A stretch of DNA of 64,000 nt from Clavulina sp. PMI_390 (taxonomy: Eukaryota > Basidiomycota > Agaricomycetes > Cantharellales > Hydnaceae): assembly GCA_015039315.1 (NCBI GenBank), contig WIDE01000032.1, forward strand, positions 1 to 64,000. The letters are read 5' to 3'. The translations under genes were made by a program, and so were the position numbers. Below, piece by piece: positions 20,203 to 32,910 of this stretch (position 1 is its first letter; every line of letters begins with the position of its first letter). The notes beneath the pieces are model-generated. The model was not told the origin of the DNA, ran no database searches, and saw only the letters and a list, made by a program, of their open reading frames with translations.

Positions 20203-22701
20203 ATGGAGTCTGCCACCACAGGTGCCTTTCCTCCTCCTTTCTATCGCGGCCCAGTCGCCGTGCCTTCCTCCAGTGATCTCGGTTCATCATACGATACAAT
20301 CCCCATGTCAGCCCCTGCACCACAACCCGTAAAAGCGCGCGCAGATGGCCGCAAGAAGTTCACGGCTGAGCAGACGGCACAAATGGAGATGCTCTTCAAA
20401 GAGAATACCCATCCGTCCCGCGAGCAACGTACTCAGCTTGCCGACGCTTTTGATGTGTAAGTGTTCCTAAAATGTTCCCTCATCACTCCCAACATCCCCA
20501 TGCGTTGTTTATTCTTGTTGGCGCGTTTATGGCGGCCTTGCTGACAATCACCATGATATTTTCTTGGATACATTACTGTCAATAGGAATGAGAAGAGTGT
20601 GGGAATATGGTTTCAGAACAGGTATGATATCATTAGGTTTCAAACTCGCTATATCACTCATCACTCACTTCACTATGACTCGCGCAATTTACTTCCGACA
20701 AGGCGACAGGCAGTTCGGCGTGAGCGCAAAGCAGCTGCAGAAGCCTCGCAATCTGGTGCACGTCTCCCCCCATCTGGGACCGGGCGCTATATCACAGCGG
20801 CGTCAACAGGAAGGGCGCTAGCACATGCGACGATCGCCTCTGCTTCCAATCCAGCTTCTGGTCGTCCGACTCTGGAGAGTGTCGCGTCAGACCACCAGCT
20901 CCCAAATTCAAAAGCACGCTCTGTTTTCAATGCGAGCTATCACCCCGATCATACACCCCATATCTGGGGACACATGATGTCTTCACCCTCCCCCCCACCA
21001 CATGATGAAGGGAGAGAGCGCGAAAGAGAGCGAGAGGGCAGCCCCTACAGCGGACCCCCGTCATCCCCACGGCACAGAAGTTCAAGTACCATACAACTCG
21101 AAGCCGCTCCCCCACATTCCCAGTCCTATTATTCACACCCTTCATCGCGTTCATACCCATATTCTCGCCCCAAAATAGCCAGTCCAAAATCGCGACCAGT
21201 CTATAGATCGGGCAATGCCTCTTCAGACGTGGAGTCAGATTCGCAACGCTCCACGAGCACTCGGGATGATCCACATGCCATGTATGAGTTCGAGAGGTCG
21301 CAGCGTACACGCGCAGGGTCATCATCTTTGCTCTATTCCCGCTCCCACTCCTCATATCCTGGCCCAGGACCTTCGCGTTCACGAACCCGTAGCGTTTCAC
21401 CTTCCCGCCGACCCCATCTATCAAGTGGGATTGGCGGTGGCTCTCGCTCGCACCTGGGCGCTAATCCTTACCCTCCCCATGGTTCCCAAGAGCGAGGGCA
21501 AGCGGTCGGCCGCACCCATAGTGAGAGCACAGCGATTGGGATGCGCTCAAGAGGCGGTAGCGTTGGTTCTCCGGGGTCAAGCTCGCGAGTCACACTTGAG
21601 TGGGCTTGTGCAAACGCAAATAAGCTGCCCTCGTCCCCCTTGAAGCCCCATGAGGGCGAAATAACTGACGAATGCGAAGATCGCGACATAAAGCCCTCTG
21701 TGGATGACGGAGATGGCCATGGATACCGTGATGGACCCGAATATGATGTCCCCACAGTGAGGAGCCGAAGGAGAGGCAGTAGCTCAGCTCGGTATGAGTT
21801 GAACATTACTCGGCCTGGGGGGATACCAACCGATAGAGATGGCAAAGACTCTGTACTCAAACACTTGCCTCCATTCCACCACTCTCGGTCGCACCAAAGC
21901 TCTCACCGCCTTGATCCCCAGGAGGATGAAGTTGATGAACTGGAACTCACTGAGACTGAGGCCGAATTGGATGGGGACGTTGGAGGTGGAGCTGATGGAC
22001 GCACCGATGCATCGTTATCGCTGATGTCGATGTCGACGATGGACGACACGACGGAGGCCCTTACCCCATTCGATGGACGCAGCCTCAACTCGTCATCCTC
22101 CTCGCCTGGCATTCGATTGGGGTCAATGTCGAGAGAGAGCTCTTTCGGACAGTCTTGGCCAGGTCCCGGAGCGGAGAATGGTACCGTCCGGGGCAAATCA
22201 AGTAGTGGGGCCTCATCACGAGTGCTCCACTCTGGATTATCGGCTTTGATGGACGCGTCTTCCCTCGTCAGACACCCCGCAGATCACAAGCTGCAACAGT
22301 CTCGGGACGGCGGGATGCGCAAGGCGGCCAGTGGCCCTGTTGGATCTGCGAGAGACAATGAGCGCGATCGAAATGACGCGTGGCTAGCTCAGAGTTCGGG
22401 GCGCACCGTGCGCAATCCCAACGCCCCAGCGTCACACTCGCACCTTGTTCATCACCCCTCGTCGTACTCTCGTTCCCACTCGCACTCTGCTGCCCGCAGC
22501 TCTCGCTCACACTCGTCTCGGTCGCTGGGCAGAGGAGTGGCAACTCCTGCGCCGGTGTCGCGTGAAGTCATCGCTGCCGCCGCGACTGACAACTCACAGC
22601 AAGAGATAGACGCTGCCCTTGCGCTCGTCGGCCTATTCTCCGCTCAGCCTCCAGAAAGTAGCGTACATGAGGTGAAAACAGAAGACAGCAAAGATAACTA
22701 G
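20203..22701 (+). CDS. Homeobox transcription factor
   Basis: Exons 20203-20456, 20586-20621 and 20703-22701 give about 762 residues. The homeodomain spans about residues 46-105: DGRKKFTAEQTAQMEMLFKE in helix 1, helix 2 REQRTQLADAF, and the recognition helix VGIWFQNRRQAVRRERK with the invariant Trp, Phe, Asn and Arg (about W93, F94, N96, R98). The recognition helix is split over a 36-nt exon. It is a typical 60-residue homeodomain, not the three-residue-extended TALE type. The remaining 650 residues are Ser/His/Arg-rich and disordered, with acidic patches such as EDEVDELELTETEAELD that could activate transcription. Nothing nearby resembles a mating-type A locus, so a developmental or general regulator is more likely. 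Confidence 0.85.
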
Positions 22702-23460
22702 GAGTGAGCCTATACCCATGGGGAGGAGAAACTAGATGTCGCCAAATTTGGTTCTTGTTTTCCGTTGTCTTTTTTTTTGATTTATGGAGGGATTATAGGA
22801 TGTGACTCCTTTGGCTACTGCATCGCATTGTACATGATATCCCCGTCCTTCCTGCTCTGCCTTGTCTCCCTTCTTGTGTCAGGCGGCTTCTGGTGCGCAG
22901 CAAGCGCTTCTCCCAACACCATTCTTATTTCTTGCTTTCCCTTTTCCGTCTGATTTTCTCCGTGTCTTAACATCACATACATATTGCCATGCATTCCATT
23001 CACCCCATGTTACCCTTTACTCTGCAACCTATGCAATGGAATTTTCCTCCTCTCAATCTGGCTATTAATGGCACAGCAGTGGCTTGGACTTATTTTCCGG
23101 TCGAAAGTCGAGACCGCAATTGGCAAGGCTTGCAGGATCATGCGCCAGAGCCTTCTCGCTTTTGAAATTCTGCCAAGAATCAGCCTGCAGCGGTCAGAAG
23201 ATGTTGACGTAATTTCTATCAACTTCACCATGTCAAGAGGGGTTCTGATCGTTGGGCACCACCAGAAGTCGGAAAGAATGTGGAATGGGGATATTTGACC
23301 ACGGTTCAGACGCCATAACAAATAGCTTCACAGCTTTTATAAAGGAAATACAGAGGTTTGCGGATACCAGTACGCGCGCAACTGCGCAGGCCGTGAACGA
23401 TGTTCAAAATCGTCTGACCCTTGACGCCTCGGCAACCATATCCCACACAAACCAACCACG
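22702..23460. other. Intergenic, 3' flank and myosin promoter
   Basis: Pyrimidine-rich 3' flank of the homeobox gene followed by the upstream region of the myosin gene. No coding exon supported. Confidence 0.4.
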
Positions 23461-26400
23461 ATGGTGCGCCCCTCCTTCAGACGGCACTTCTCCTTCACGT
23501 TGCTAACGTCGTCCTATGTCATTCGAATGTGAGAACAGGCGCCATCGAAAAAGGCTGGGAAGAAGGTTGTGACGTCCGCACCCAAAAAGGGCGGTGCGGC
23601 ATCGAAAGTCTCCAAGGTGCGCTTTGCGCGCAGTCCCCTCGATGACTTTGGGAAACTCACTCAAGGCTACCACTCCTGCTTTGTGCACGAACGATCGTGT
23701 CGATCCGGATGCGTTCCAACCTCACCATGATGTTCTGGAACGGTCGATCACGCTTGGCCTATCCCGGTCGATCGAACGCCATATTTTCGGAACATAGGCA
23801 GACTGGAAGGAAGGGTTCAAGAAGAAGACCGTCGGTGTATCTGACATGACCCTCTTAACGACTATCAGCAACGAAAGCATCAACGACAACCTCGAGAAAC
23901 GGTGGAAGACGGGCGAAATTTACACTTACATCGGCGGTGTGCTAATATCCGTCAACCCATTCCGAGGTATGCATTCCATGTTTTTATGTCTCATTGAGAC
24001 TCTCCTGACATGATCCACGTGGTTTCTACCTCTCCCTGTGCCCGATCGACCCTCTGGTGTTTCCGCATTTTTGTAGACTTGGGGATATACACCGATGCTA
24101 TCCTGGAGCAATACCGTGGCAAGAATCGGCTTGAATGTCCCCCACACGTCTTCGCCATCGCCGAATCAGCATACTACAACATGCGTGCTTATAATGAGAA
24201 CCAGTGTGTTATTATCTCTGGCGAATCCGGCGCAGGCAAGACGGAGGCGGCGAAACGTATTATGCAATATATCGCTGCTGTTTCGGGGGGTGAAGATAGC
24301 AGCATCAAGGAGATCAAGGACATGGTTCTCGCGACGAATCCATTGTTAGAAAGCTTTGGTTGTGCCAAGACATTGAGGAACAACAACTCGAGTCGACATG
24401 TGAGCTCCTATTCATGTTTGGTGTACCTGTCCGCCCTGCGTTCAGCTTCTAATATGATTACTGCAACCTTCGTAGGGAAAATACCTAGAAATCATGTTCA
24501 ACGCCCATGGTGAGCCTGTTGGTGCCCGGATCACAAACTACCTGCTGGAAAAGGGGCGAGTGGTTGGTCAGGTCGACGATGAGCGAGACTTCCACATTTT
24601 CTACCAGTTCACAAAGGCAGCATCAGATGAGCAACGGGGTAAGGACTACTTCCATCTACTTCAGCAGAATGTTCGCTGATTAGAACGACGTCATGATAGA
24701 GATGTTTGGGCTGCAAGGTCCTGAGACCTATGCTTATACGAGCCGCAGCAATTGTCTCGATGTCCCAGGTATAGATGATCGAAAAGATTTCCATGATACC
24801 TTAGTGTGTGATTTCGTTCTCTGTCACCTACTGCATTCACTCAATTACTGGCCTTCGTACAGACCGCTATGAACGTTATTGGGCTCAGCGCGCAAGAACA
24901 GTCAGAGATTCTCCGCATGCTCGCTATCATTTTATGGCTCGGTAATGTCCAGTTCAGCGAGATGGACGATGGCAACGCATCAATAGACGACACTGGGGTC
25001 ACAGACTTTATTGGTTATCTGATGGAAACGGATGCGGCAATGGTTGCTAAAGTTATGACCAGCAAGGTTGTGGAAACTCAACGAGGAGGCCGAAGAGGTA
25101 CGGAACCATGACGGCACGACATTTAGTGCTTTGCTTTACTGACGCATCTGGATTCTTAGGATCGGTCTATGATGTCCCTCTCAATCCTGCACAGGCGGCT
25201 TCTGGCCGTGATGCTCTCTCGAAGGCGATTTACAATAACCTCTTCGAGTGGATTGTGTCTCGCGTCAACATTTCTATGGCTCCTCGAAGCGAATACACCC
25301 GTTTGATCGGTGTGCTCGACATTTACGGCTTCGAAATCTTCCAGGATAACTCATTCGAGCAACTTTGCATCAACTACGTTAACGAGAAGCTACAGCAGAT
25401 CTTCATTGAGCTCACTCTCAAAACGGAGCAGGAGGAATACGTCCGCGAGCAGATCCAGTGGACCCCGATCAAATACTTCAACAACAAGGTTGTGTGTGAT
25501 CTTATCGAGGAGCGGAGGCCCCCAGGAATCTTCGCAGCGCTCAATGATGCGTGCGCTACGGCCCATGCGGACCCCAATGCCGCTGACAATAGCTTTGTTC
25601 AACGTCTCTCAGCTCTATCATCACATCAACATTTCGACTCCCGAGGGGATAAATTTGTGATCAAGCATTATGCCGGAGATGTCACGTATTCAGTCCATGG
25701 CATGACGGACAAGAACAAGGATGCGCTCGTGAAGGATCTTTTGGACCTGATTGGAACTTCGAGCAATCAGTTCTTACAGGGGTTGTTTACGGAGCGGCCC
25801 GACCCTAACAGCAAGAAGCGGCCACCTACTGCTGGTGATAAGATCAAGGTATGTTTAGTCTGCTTGTTGATATTAGTCCTCTAACTAGTACCTTACTCTC
25901 TTTGCGCCCTTAGACTTCTGCTGGTGCTCTCGTGGAGAATCTTATGCGCGCTCAGCCGTCCTACATCCGTACCATCAAGTCCAACCAGAACCGTAGCCCA
26001 ACAGAATACGACACGAAGGCGATTCTGCATCAAATCAAGTACTTGGGCTTGCAGGAGAATGTGCGCGTCAGGCGAGCTGGATTCGCCTACAGGAACACGT
26101 TTGAGAAGATGGTTGAGCGGTACGTCGCTTCCTTTACCGTATGAATGTTCTGATTAGAGATTGACAATGGGACCGTATTGTTAGGTTCTACTTGTTGTCG
26201 CCCAATACCTCATATGCCGGAGAGTATACCTGGCAAGGAGACTCAAAATCAGGTTGTGAGCGCATCCTGAAGGATACTGGTATTTCGAAGGATGAATGGC
26301 AAATGGGCATGACGAAAGCGTTCATCAAGAACCCAGAAACAGTTAGTCACTTACTACTTAATAAGCTTACAGGCTTTTCTCATATCCTTCCCAGCTCTTC

Positions 26401-28633
26401 GCCCTCGAAACTATGCGAGACCGCTATTGGCACAACATGGCCATTCGTATTCAGCGTGCCTGGCGAAATTACCTTCGCTACAAGAATGAGTCTGCCGCAC
26501 GCATCCAGCGCTTCTGGAAGAATAACAAAGAGGGCATCGAGTTCTCAAAGATTCGCGACAAGGGCCATCAGCTTCTTGCAGGAAGGAAGGAGCGGAGGCG
26601 CTACAGCTTGCTCAGCTATCGACGATTCTTGGGAGATTACCTGGATGTTGGAGGTCGAGATGCATTTGGAGAGATTCTTAAGCAGGCTTGTGGGATCGGC
26701 TGTAAGTTTTCTTTGTTTGTTGCTCGTCTTCATCACCCTTACACAGACGTCCCAATTTTATAGCCGAAAATGTAGTGTTCAGCTCGAGGATAAAACTCCT
26801 TGTGTCCAAGTTCGGCCGCTCGAGTAAACCCTCTCCTCGGTTCTTGGTTCTGGTGCGCCTCATCATCAGTTTTGACACATCTGTGAGCAATCCAACTAAA
26901 CCTCCTCTTATAGACTGAACGCGCCCTCTACATTGTCATATCTGAGGAGAAAGATGGTAGAGTATCGACGGTGGCAGAACGAAAGATTCAGGTGGTCACC
27001 ATTCGCTCCTTTGCTATGTCAAACCTTCGTGACGATTGGGTGGTATGTTTCATTGGCTTTTGTTCCGTCAATACTGTGGTTCTGATCACATGGAGGCATT
27101 ACAGGCTCTTGGTGTTGGTTCGATGGAGGAGGGCGATCCCGTTTTCTCGTGCTTCTTCAAGACAGAATTGCTTGTATGCCTAATGAAGCTGACCAACAAC
27201 GCAATGCAGCTCAACATTGGGCCAACGTACGTCCTAAATCAGCACCTATCCGAAAGTAAGATTTAACTCATGATGGTCTTGGAATAGAATTGAGTATGCG
27301 AAGAAGAAGGACAAGAAGCAGCAAATCACATTCAGGAAGGATGAGACCATTCGAAAGGACGATGTGTACAAGAGCCATGTTGTCGCCGTCGCGAGCGGAG
27401 AACCGCCTCATAGCGTGTCCCGTCCTCCTGCGAAAAGGAAAGCGCGGCCGCCACGGCCTGTTACGCAGGGTAAACTGCTCAAGAAAGGGGGTCCATCGAA
27501 CAGCGTCAGTGTTCCGACAGAAACTCTCCTTCAACTAATAGAAGCTGACACATCCAATATACAGAAACCGAAACCAAAACCTGTCGCTCTTCCTACCTCC
27601 TCAGTCCCATCATCTTTCGGTGCGCCCGCGCCAAAGGCAAGCACATCAACCCCCGCGGCAGCAAAGCGACAATCTGCCGCCCCGCCACCTCCACCTCCAC
27701 CACCGCCTCCCATGGCGACAGCTGCCGCAGAACCTGAAGTTCCTCAGTACAAGGCTCTGTTCCCCTTCGCTGGCCAAGATGGAGAGATGACACTTGCCAC
27801 GGACGACCTCGTCGAGCTCGTTGAGAAGGATGACAATGGTTAGTTTTATACACTTGTGGGACATGGTCTGCTCGCTGAACGCATCTCCTTCGCTCTTACC
27901 AGGGTGGTGGCTCGTGAAGAAGGGCAATCAGGAAGGCTGGGCTCCTTCCAACTATCTTGAACTCGTTCCACCGAAGCCCAAGGCTGCGCCAAAACCTCCT
28001 CCAGTCGCTGCTCGACGTCCACCGCCTAGCACCCCAGCGGCACCAGTGGCAGCGGCCACGCCAGTAGCGGCACCCAAGCCTAAACCTGCTACTTTCCAAG
28101 CTACTTCAGTCGCTGCCGATGCGAATGCTCGCCCAGTAGCGATACCTGGCCTAGCTGTTGCAGGCAGCGGTGGTGCTACACCTTGGAAGAAGTCCGTAAC
28201 GCCAAGCACGTCAGGGACATCCACTCCCGTTAATGGTGCGCCACCAGCACCCAAACCGCCTGTGCTGGCTCCCAAACCTGGTCCTAAGCCTCCTGTGGGA
28301 GCGAAACCGCCAGCGCCAAAACCACCCGTTGGGGCGAAACCACCTGTAGGGGCGAAACCTCCAGCTCCTGGGCCACGACCAGGTGCGGGTGGGATACCAC
28401 CTGCTCCCCCGGCGCCCCCTGCACCCCCTCGGCCACCAGTTGGAGGCGCTGCTAGCGGTGGCGGGGCCGGGAGAGGACGCGGAGGCGGTGGGGGAGGCGC
28501 TCCCGGTCAATTGGACCTCGCTGCTGCCGTGAGTCATTTTTGTTTGGGCTGTTGCGTGTTTCGGCGAATTAATGCTTACAATATTCATTCATAGCTTGCG
28601 AAACGCGCCCAAAGAGCTGCTCAAGAGGATTAA
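23461..28633 (+). CDS. MYO1: Class I myosin
   Basis: Seventeen coding exons: 23461-23463, 23539-23616, 23798-23966, 24077-24399, 24476-24638, 24700-24803, 24863-25097, 25160-25848, 25914-26119, 26185-26341, 26395-26701, 26764-26852, 26914-27042, 27105-27226, 27288-27838, 27903-28528, 28595-28633; about 1302 residues. The motor domain has the P-loop GESGAGKT at about 132-139, the switch region [17 protein letters not shown] and the TEDS-site Ser in RRGSVYDV. Two IQ motifs ([19 protein letters not shown]) follow near 700, then a TH1 lipid-binding tail, Pro-rich stretches, an SH3 domain ([14 protein letters not shown] to [12 protein letters not shown], about 1050-1105) and a Pro/Gly-rich end. 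It drives endocytic actin patch movement. The first coding exon is just the ATG. A 60-nt, in-frame GT-AG segment at about 27506-27565 could be a facultative intron. Confidence 0.92.
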
Positions 28634-29214
28634 TTGATCATCTGACTTCACTTCTCTGCGTTTGGTAGATGCGCTTTTCGTACACATGTAGACGAGATGT
28701 GCACGCTAGTGTGTTGTTGCTCCTCGGTGAACTTATGATCTCATGTCTCGCGAATCAAGTGCCTCGATTTCTCTTCCTGTTCCTTGGCAATGCTGCCCAG
28801 GTGTAGGATGTGTGACATATACATTCGATCACTAACCTCGCCACTCAGCCCTCAAATCACCCGAGGAGGCCATCAAAATTTGGCTATGGCCCTCTTCATT
28901 GAATGAATTCGGTCCTAGAAATATCCTTGCTGGTGGTATGACTCGAGGATCGAATGACTCTGGAACGGTTCCGGGTTCCGACTCCAAGCCGGAGTCGGGG
29001 TTTACTCACAATGTTTACTTGAGAAACCAGTAATCAAATCATCGTAATCCGTGCTCTGAGCATTGTCCAGTTGGACAAGGTAGGCCTGTATGATATATAA
29101 TGACCCCTTCTCTTCGTCTTTTGGGTCACAGGAATTCGCAAAACCCCCCACGCCTAGCACCTTTATCTCGATCCTCTGTTAGCTGAACCGAGTCCAATTC
29201 TGCTCATCCATATC
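28634..29214. other. Intergenic spacer
   Basis: 3' flank of myosin and promoter of the oxidoreductase gene. No gene seen. Confidence 0.4.
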
Positions 29215-30437
29215 ATGTCCACACCTACTTCCGCTACGCACAAGTCCGTCGTCGTCACCTCTCTTGGCCAGTATGGCGTCCAAGAGGTTTCTACCCCCGT
29301 CCCGACGTCTGGCCAAGTCCTGGTCAAGATTTTAGCCTTCACGGTTAACCCAAACTACAAATACATCATCGGGGGCCATATACCATTCTTCAACACATTC
29401 CCTATGCGTCCAGGTGGTGGGTGCATCGGCCGCGTTGAAGCTGTAGGTAACGATGCCCTCACTGTCTCGCCTGGACAGCTCGTCCTCGTCAATCCCTCAA
29501 TTTACGGTCGCGATGACCCCGCCGAAAAGATCGTCCAGGGCTTGATCCAGGGATTCAATCCCCGCCAGGTGCAGCTCGCTACCAAGGCCTGGGCCCATGG
29601 TGCAATTTCCGAGAAGACGCTAGTCCCGTTGGAGAATGTTGTACCGGTCAACGAAGAATACTGGCTCAAAACGAAGGGTTATCCGACGGAGAAGATCATG
29701 GCTTTGATGCGATTTGCTCTACCCTATCATGGATACGAACTCGCGAAGCTAAAAGCTGGAGAAACCGTCGTCGTCGCTTTCGCCACTGGAAGGTAAGTCG
29801 GTATTGACTTGTTCTTGATGTTGGTCCTGCATAATCATTGACCCTTATCGATCCGCATTTTCTATCTTCTAGTCTAGGTAACGCCGCGATCGAGCTTGCC
29901 CTGGTCCTCGGCGCTGCCCACGTAGTTGGCCTCGGTCGCACCCAATCCAAGCTTGACGCATGGCACGCTTCCCTCCCTGCGCAATATGCCTCCCGCGTCT
30001 CAACTGTCGCGCTCACAGGTGACGTCGCCGCAGACACCGCCTCAATCCAGGCCGCTACTCCCGCCAAGTCGGGGGCTGATGTGTTCTTTGACTTGACGCC
30101 CACTGGTGCCGCGCCCGACGCCATTTCTGCGCATCTTGGAGCAGGAATCGGTGCAATGAGGCCCAAAGGTCGCGTGATCCTCATGGGAAATGTCATGAAT
30201 AACGTCAGCCTCCCATATAGACAAATCGTAGCGAAGGACCTGCAGCTTCTTGGGGCGTACTTGAACCCCGTTGATGTTCCAAAGAAGGTCGTTAGGTTGG
30301 CAGAGAGCGGGTTGTTGACCATTGATCATTATCAGACAGAAGTGATGGCTGGTGGAATGGATGTGCTGGCCAAGGCGATGGATGTGGCGGAGGAGAAGAA
30401 AGGCACGAGGTTTACCCTGCTCCTTGCGCCAAACTAG
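29215..30437 (+). CDS. MDR-family NAD(P)-dependent oxidoreductase
   Basis: Two exons, 29215-29792 and 29873-30437, give 380 residues. The start is the ATG at 29215 (MSTPTSATHK). The N-terminal half is a GroES-like domain (PTSGQVLVKILAFTVNPNYKY, FPMRPGGGCIGRVEAVGNDAL), the C-terminal half a Rossmann fold beginning SLGNAAIELALVLGAAHVVGLGR and including ADVFFDLTPTGA and PKGRVILMGNV. This places it in the medium-chain dehydrogenase/reductase superfamily. The structural Cys cluster of classical zinc alcohol dehydrogenases is absent, so a zinc-free, quinone oxidoreductase-like enzyme is more likely. The intron falls exactly at the start of the nucleotide-binding loop. No signal peptide; probably cytosolic. 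Substrate unknown. Confidence 0.8.
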
Positions 30438-30764
30438 ATTAGGAATTATCGATGTAAAATTTCTTACGCCTCAGTCTCGTACTTCTTTTCTCAACGATTT
30501 TTTCGAATTTGACTTCTCAATCTCAATACACCAGTTCTCGATGGAATGACTTCTGGCGGATGCATCATATGGGTCAAGGGTGAAATTCGGTTGGGAATGA
30601 GGCGCCGACATCATAATGGCATTGATTCTGGAGCACTGGGGCTCTGCTCCCCCGTATGTGTGGAGGTGATATACGCACCCTAAACTATGAGCCTTCCATG
30701 AAGAATAGCTTTGGCTCTCGCTGAGTCTGAGGACGCTCATAATAGGCGCTCACGATGTCTACAT
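30438..30764. other. Converging 3' flanks
   Basis: Spacer between the oxidoreductase (plus) and an F-box gene (minus). Nothing coding seen. Confidence 0.4.
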
Positions 30765-32391
30765 TCAAGCCTTCCGACCCCGATCTAGCTGTATCCACCA
30801 ACCCTGACTCTCGAAGTCAATCAAAGAGAGCATAGAGGACTCCAAGGTGCCGATTGATTCCCGCGGCGAATAGTAGTTCTCCATCCCCGGACAGACATCG
30901 CTCACTAGCCTAACACGTCCTCCTGACAGCGCATTCACATAAGACTGGGGCCTCAAAGCGTCAAGAACTTGTCCCATGCTCCACTGTGCATCCCAGTGGA
31001 GGTGGAAATTCGATGCTCGGTTTGAGTCTATGGCGCAGTTTACTTCAAATACCCCGATCTCGATGTGGAGTTGAGGCCGAAGCTCAAGGATGCGGCTGAG
31101 CGACTGAGCAAAGTCGTAGAGCTCGTCATGAGACTCTAAACTGTCGCTTGTTAGGTAATCTATCCTGACGGTCGCCGGCCACAGACGGAGGTAGGTCAAC
31201 TTCGGGACCAACAATGGCTGAAGGTCAAGGTTATCGCTGGCGCCTTGAGAGCTGGACAACTCAAGCGCCTGGAGGACTTCGGTGAAGCCTCTAAATCCAT
31301 GGATGTGAAGTGCAATCAGAGAGGAGGATGAATACAGTGTTGGGATGATATCGCCAACATGCATGTGATCTATTGTGAGTGTAAGCAGAGAAGGCAACTC
31401 TGGCCAGGCTGGTGACAATGCGTCACCGCCGAATCGCTCCGCCGGGTTCATACTATCAAGGGTGAAGCGTGGGACCCCGCTAGTGATAGACAGGTGTATT
31501 AGAGCTGGAAGATCTGCGAAATAGTGGCCGAAGATCGAGCATGGCTCTTCAAGCAGGAGTACTCGCAGTTCAGGGAGCTGTAGCGCTAGGTGAGGAGGTT
31601 CATTTACATTGAGGCAAAGCAACGGTAGTCGAATCTTCCTCAAATTATTGAAGCCAAGGAGTGAACTGGGATCCCAAGTAGGGATTCCAAACTTGGTGCA
31701 GTCCAGCTGAATTAGCGTCGACCGATCGATTAATGCTAGAGGATCGTTGAAAGCCATCTCCCCTTTCAATACGCGTAATGGAGTATATGAGTGGAATAGG
31801 GACTTCACGGAGGAAGTATCATAGGTATCACGAAGATGGACAAACTGGAGGTTGGGGGTATGGCCTCTGAATGGGAAGAAATGCTGTGCATGGAAACATC
31901 CAAAACAGGAAAAAGAAGTGAGCCGTTCGAGATGGGGCATAAGCGTTACGGCCAGCTCATTAAAAGCTTGCGGGGCAGCTTTTGTGGGGTTAGTTGGCAG
32001 GATGTCGGATAGCCCTCGGCCAATGTGCACGTGGATGGGGGTGGATTTTGAGCGTTGGAGGAATACGCCGAGTGCACGATGCGGATCTCCGTGAGTCCAT
32101 TCATATGCAACAAAACACCAGAGCAGTGGATCATGCATCACAAGGGAGTTCCATCGTTTACACGTCCTGAGCAGAGCGAACAATTGGGTGCCTACATCGC
32201 TGGAGCTGTGATAAAGATCCTGCATTTGAAGCTTCGCAAAGCAAAGCTGAACAGAAGAGAGAAACACCTCCCCTAATATTTCAGAAGGAAGGTCGTCTAT
32301 AGTCTGCAGTTGAGATGCCAGTCAAGTGATCAGTATAGAAGAGCAAGTCCGTAAAGCAAGAACTCCTCACAGTACAGTTCGAGTTACGCAT
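30765..32391 (-). CDS. F-box protein with leucine-rich C-terminal region
   Basis: A seven-codon first exon (32371-32391, MRNSNCT) and a long second exon (30765-32303) give about 519 residues. The F-box lies at residues 8-60: TIDDLPSEILGEVFLSSVQ, later TCKRWNSLVMHDPLLW. This is the classical Agaricomycete F-box layout in which the second helix pair ends in W and W. The rest contains irregular leucine-rich repeats (NLQFVHLRDTY, LRVLKGEM, LPELRVLLLEEP, LPALIHLSI, LPSLLTLTIDH, LTYLRLW), which usually form the substrate-binding surface of an SCF ligase subunit. Without the tiny first exon the F-box would lack its conserved LP start, which supports the model. Substrate unknown. Confidence 0.75.
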
Positions 32392-32910
32392 TTTTGCTAT
32401 TTTACTCGCCAATGATGCGCGTGGAGATGCTAGTCGAGAAGAAAGGTGATAGAGAAGGTCAGAGCGTAGTGTGTTCACACAATCGCCCGTCAGAGAGCCT
32501 CAATGTGACGAGGGGCCAAGTCACCAGCCTGAGGGTCACGAAGCAGTTGCTTCTTGATTTGAATATGCAGGTTTTGACATCCGAATGACTTGTAAGTATT
32601 TTGTGAGTGGCGGTTCTCACGAGAAATCAGCGGAGGAATTATCTAAACACATTAGAGACATTACACCACGCGCGGGAGCATAGAGGTTCTGAAACGTATT
32701 GATGAGAGATATGACCGCTTGATGAATTATACATGACGCATGAGTTGAAGCTTGATGATTAGTACTTCTATGGAAAGTCGGCCTTGAGAAACAGATGAAT
32801 ATGAGGGCATGGACGTAGGAGGGAAGCCACATATAGGGTGAGCACGCAGTGGCATCAATTGACAACCCACACAAAGGCCTGAGTGAAAGATGACATAGGG
32901 CAGTTTATTG
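32392..32910. other. Intergenic spacer
   Basis: 5' flank of the F-box gene and 3' flank of the coiled-coil gene, both on the minus strand. No exon supported. Confidence 0.4.

Noticed and set aside
20927..21424. 165-codon antisense frame in the homeobox gene
   Set aside because: Shadow of the disordered coding region, no domain.
20203..22701. Mating-type A locus
   Set aside because: Only one homeobox gene, no partner HD gene and no mitochondrial intermediate peptidase gene nearby.
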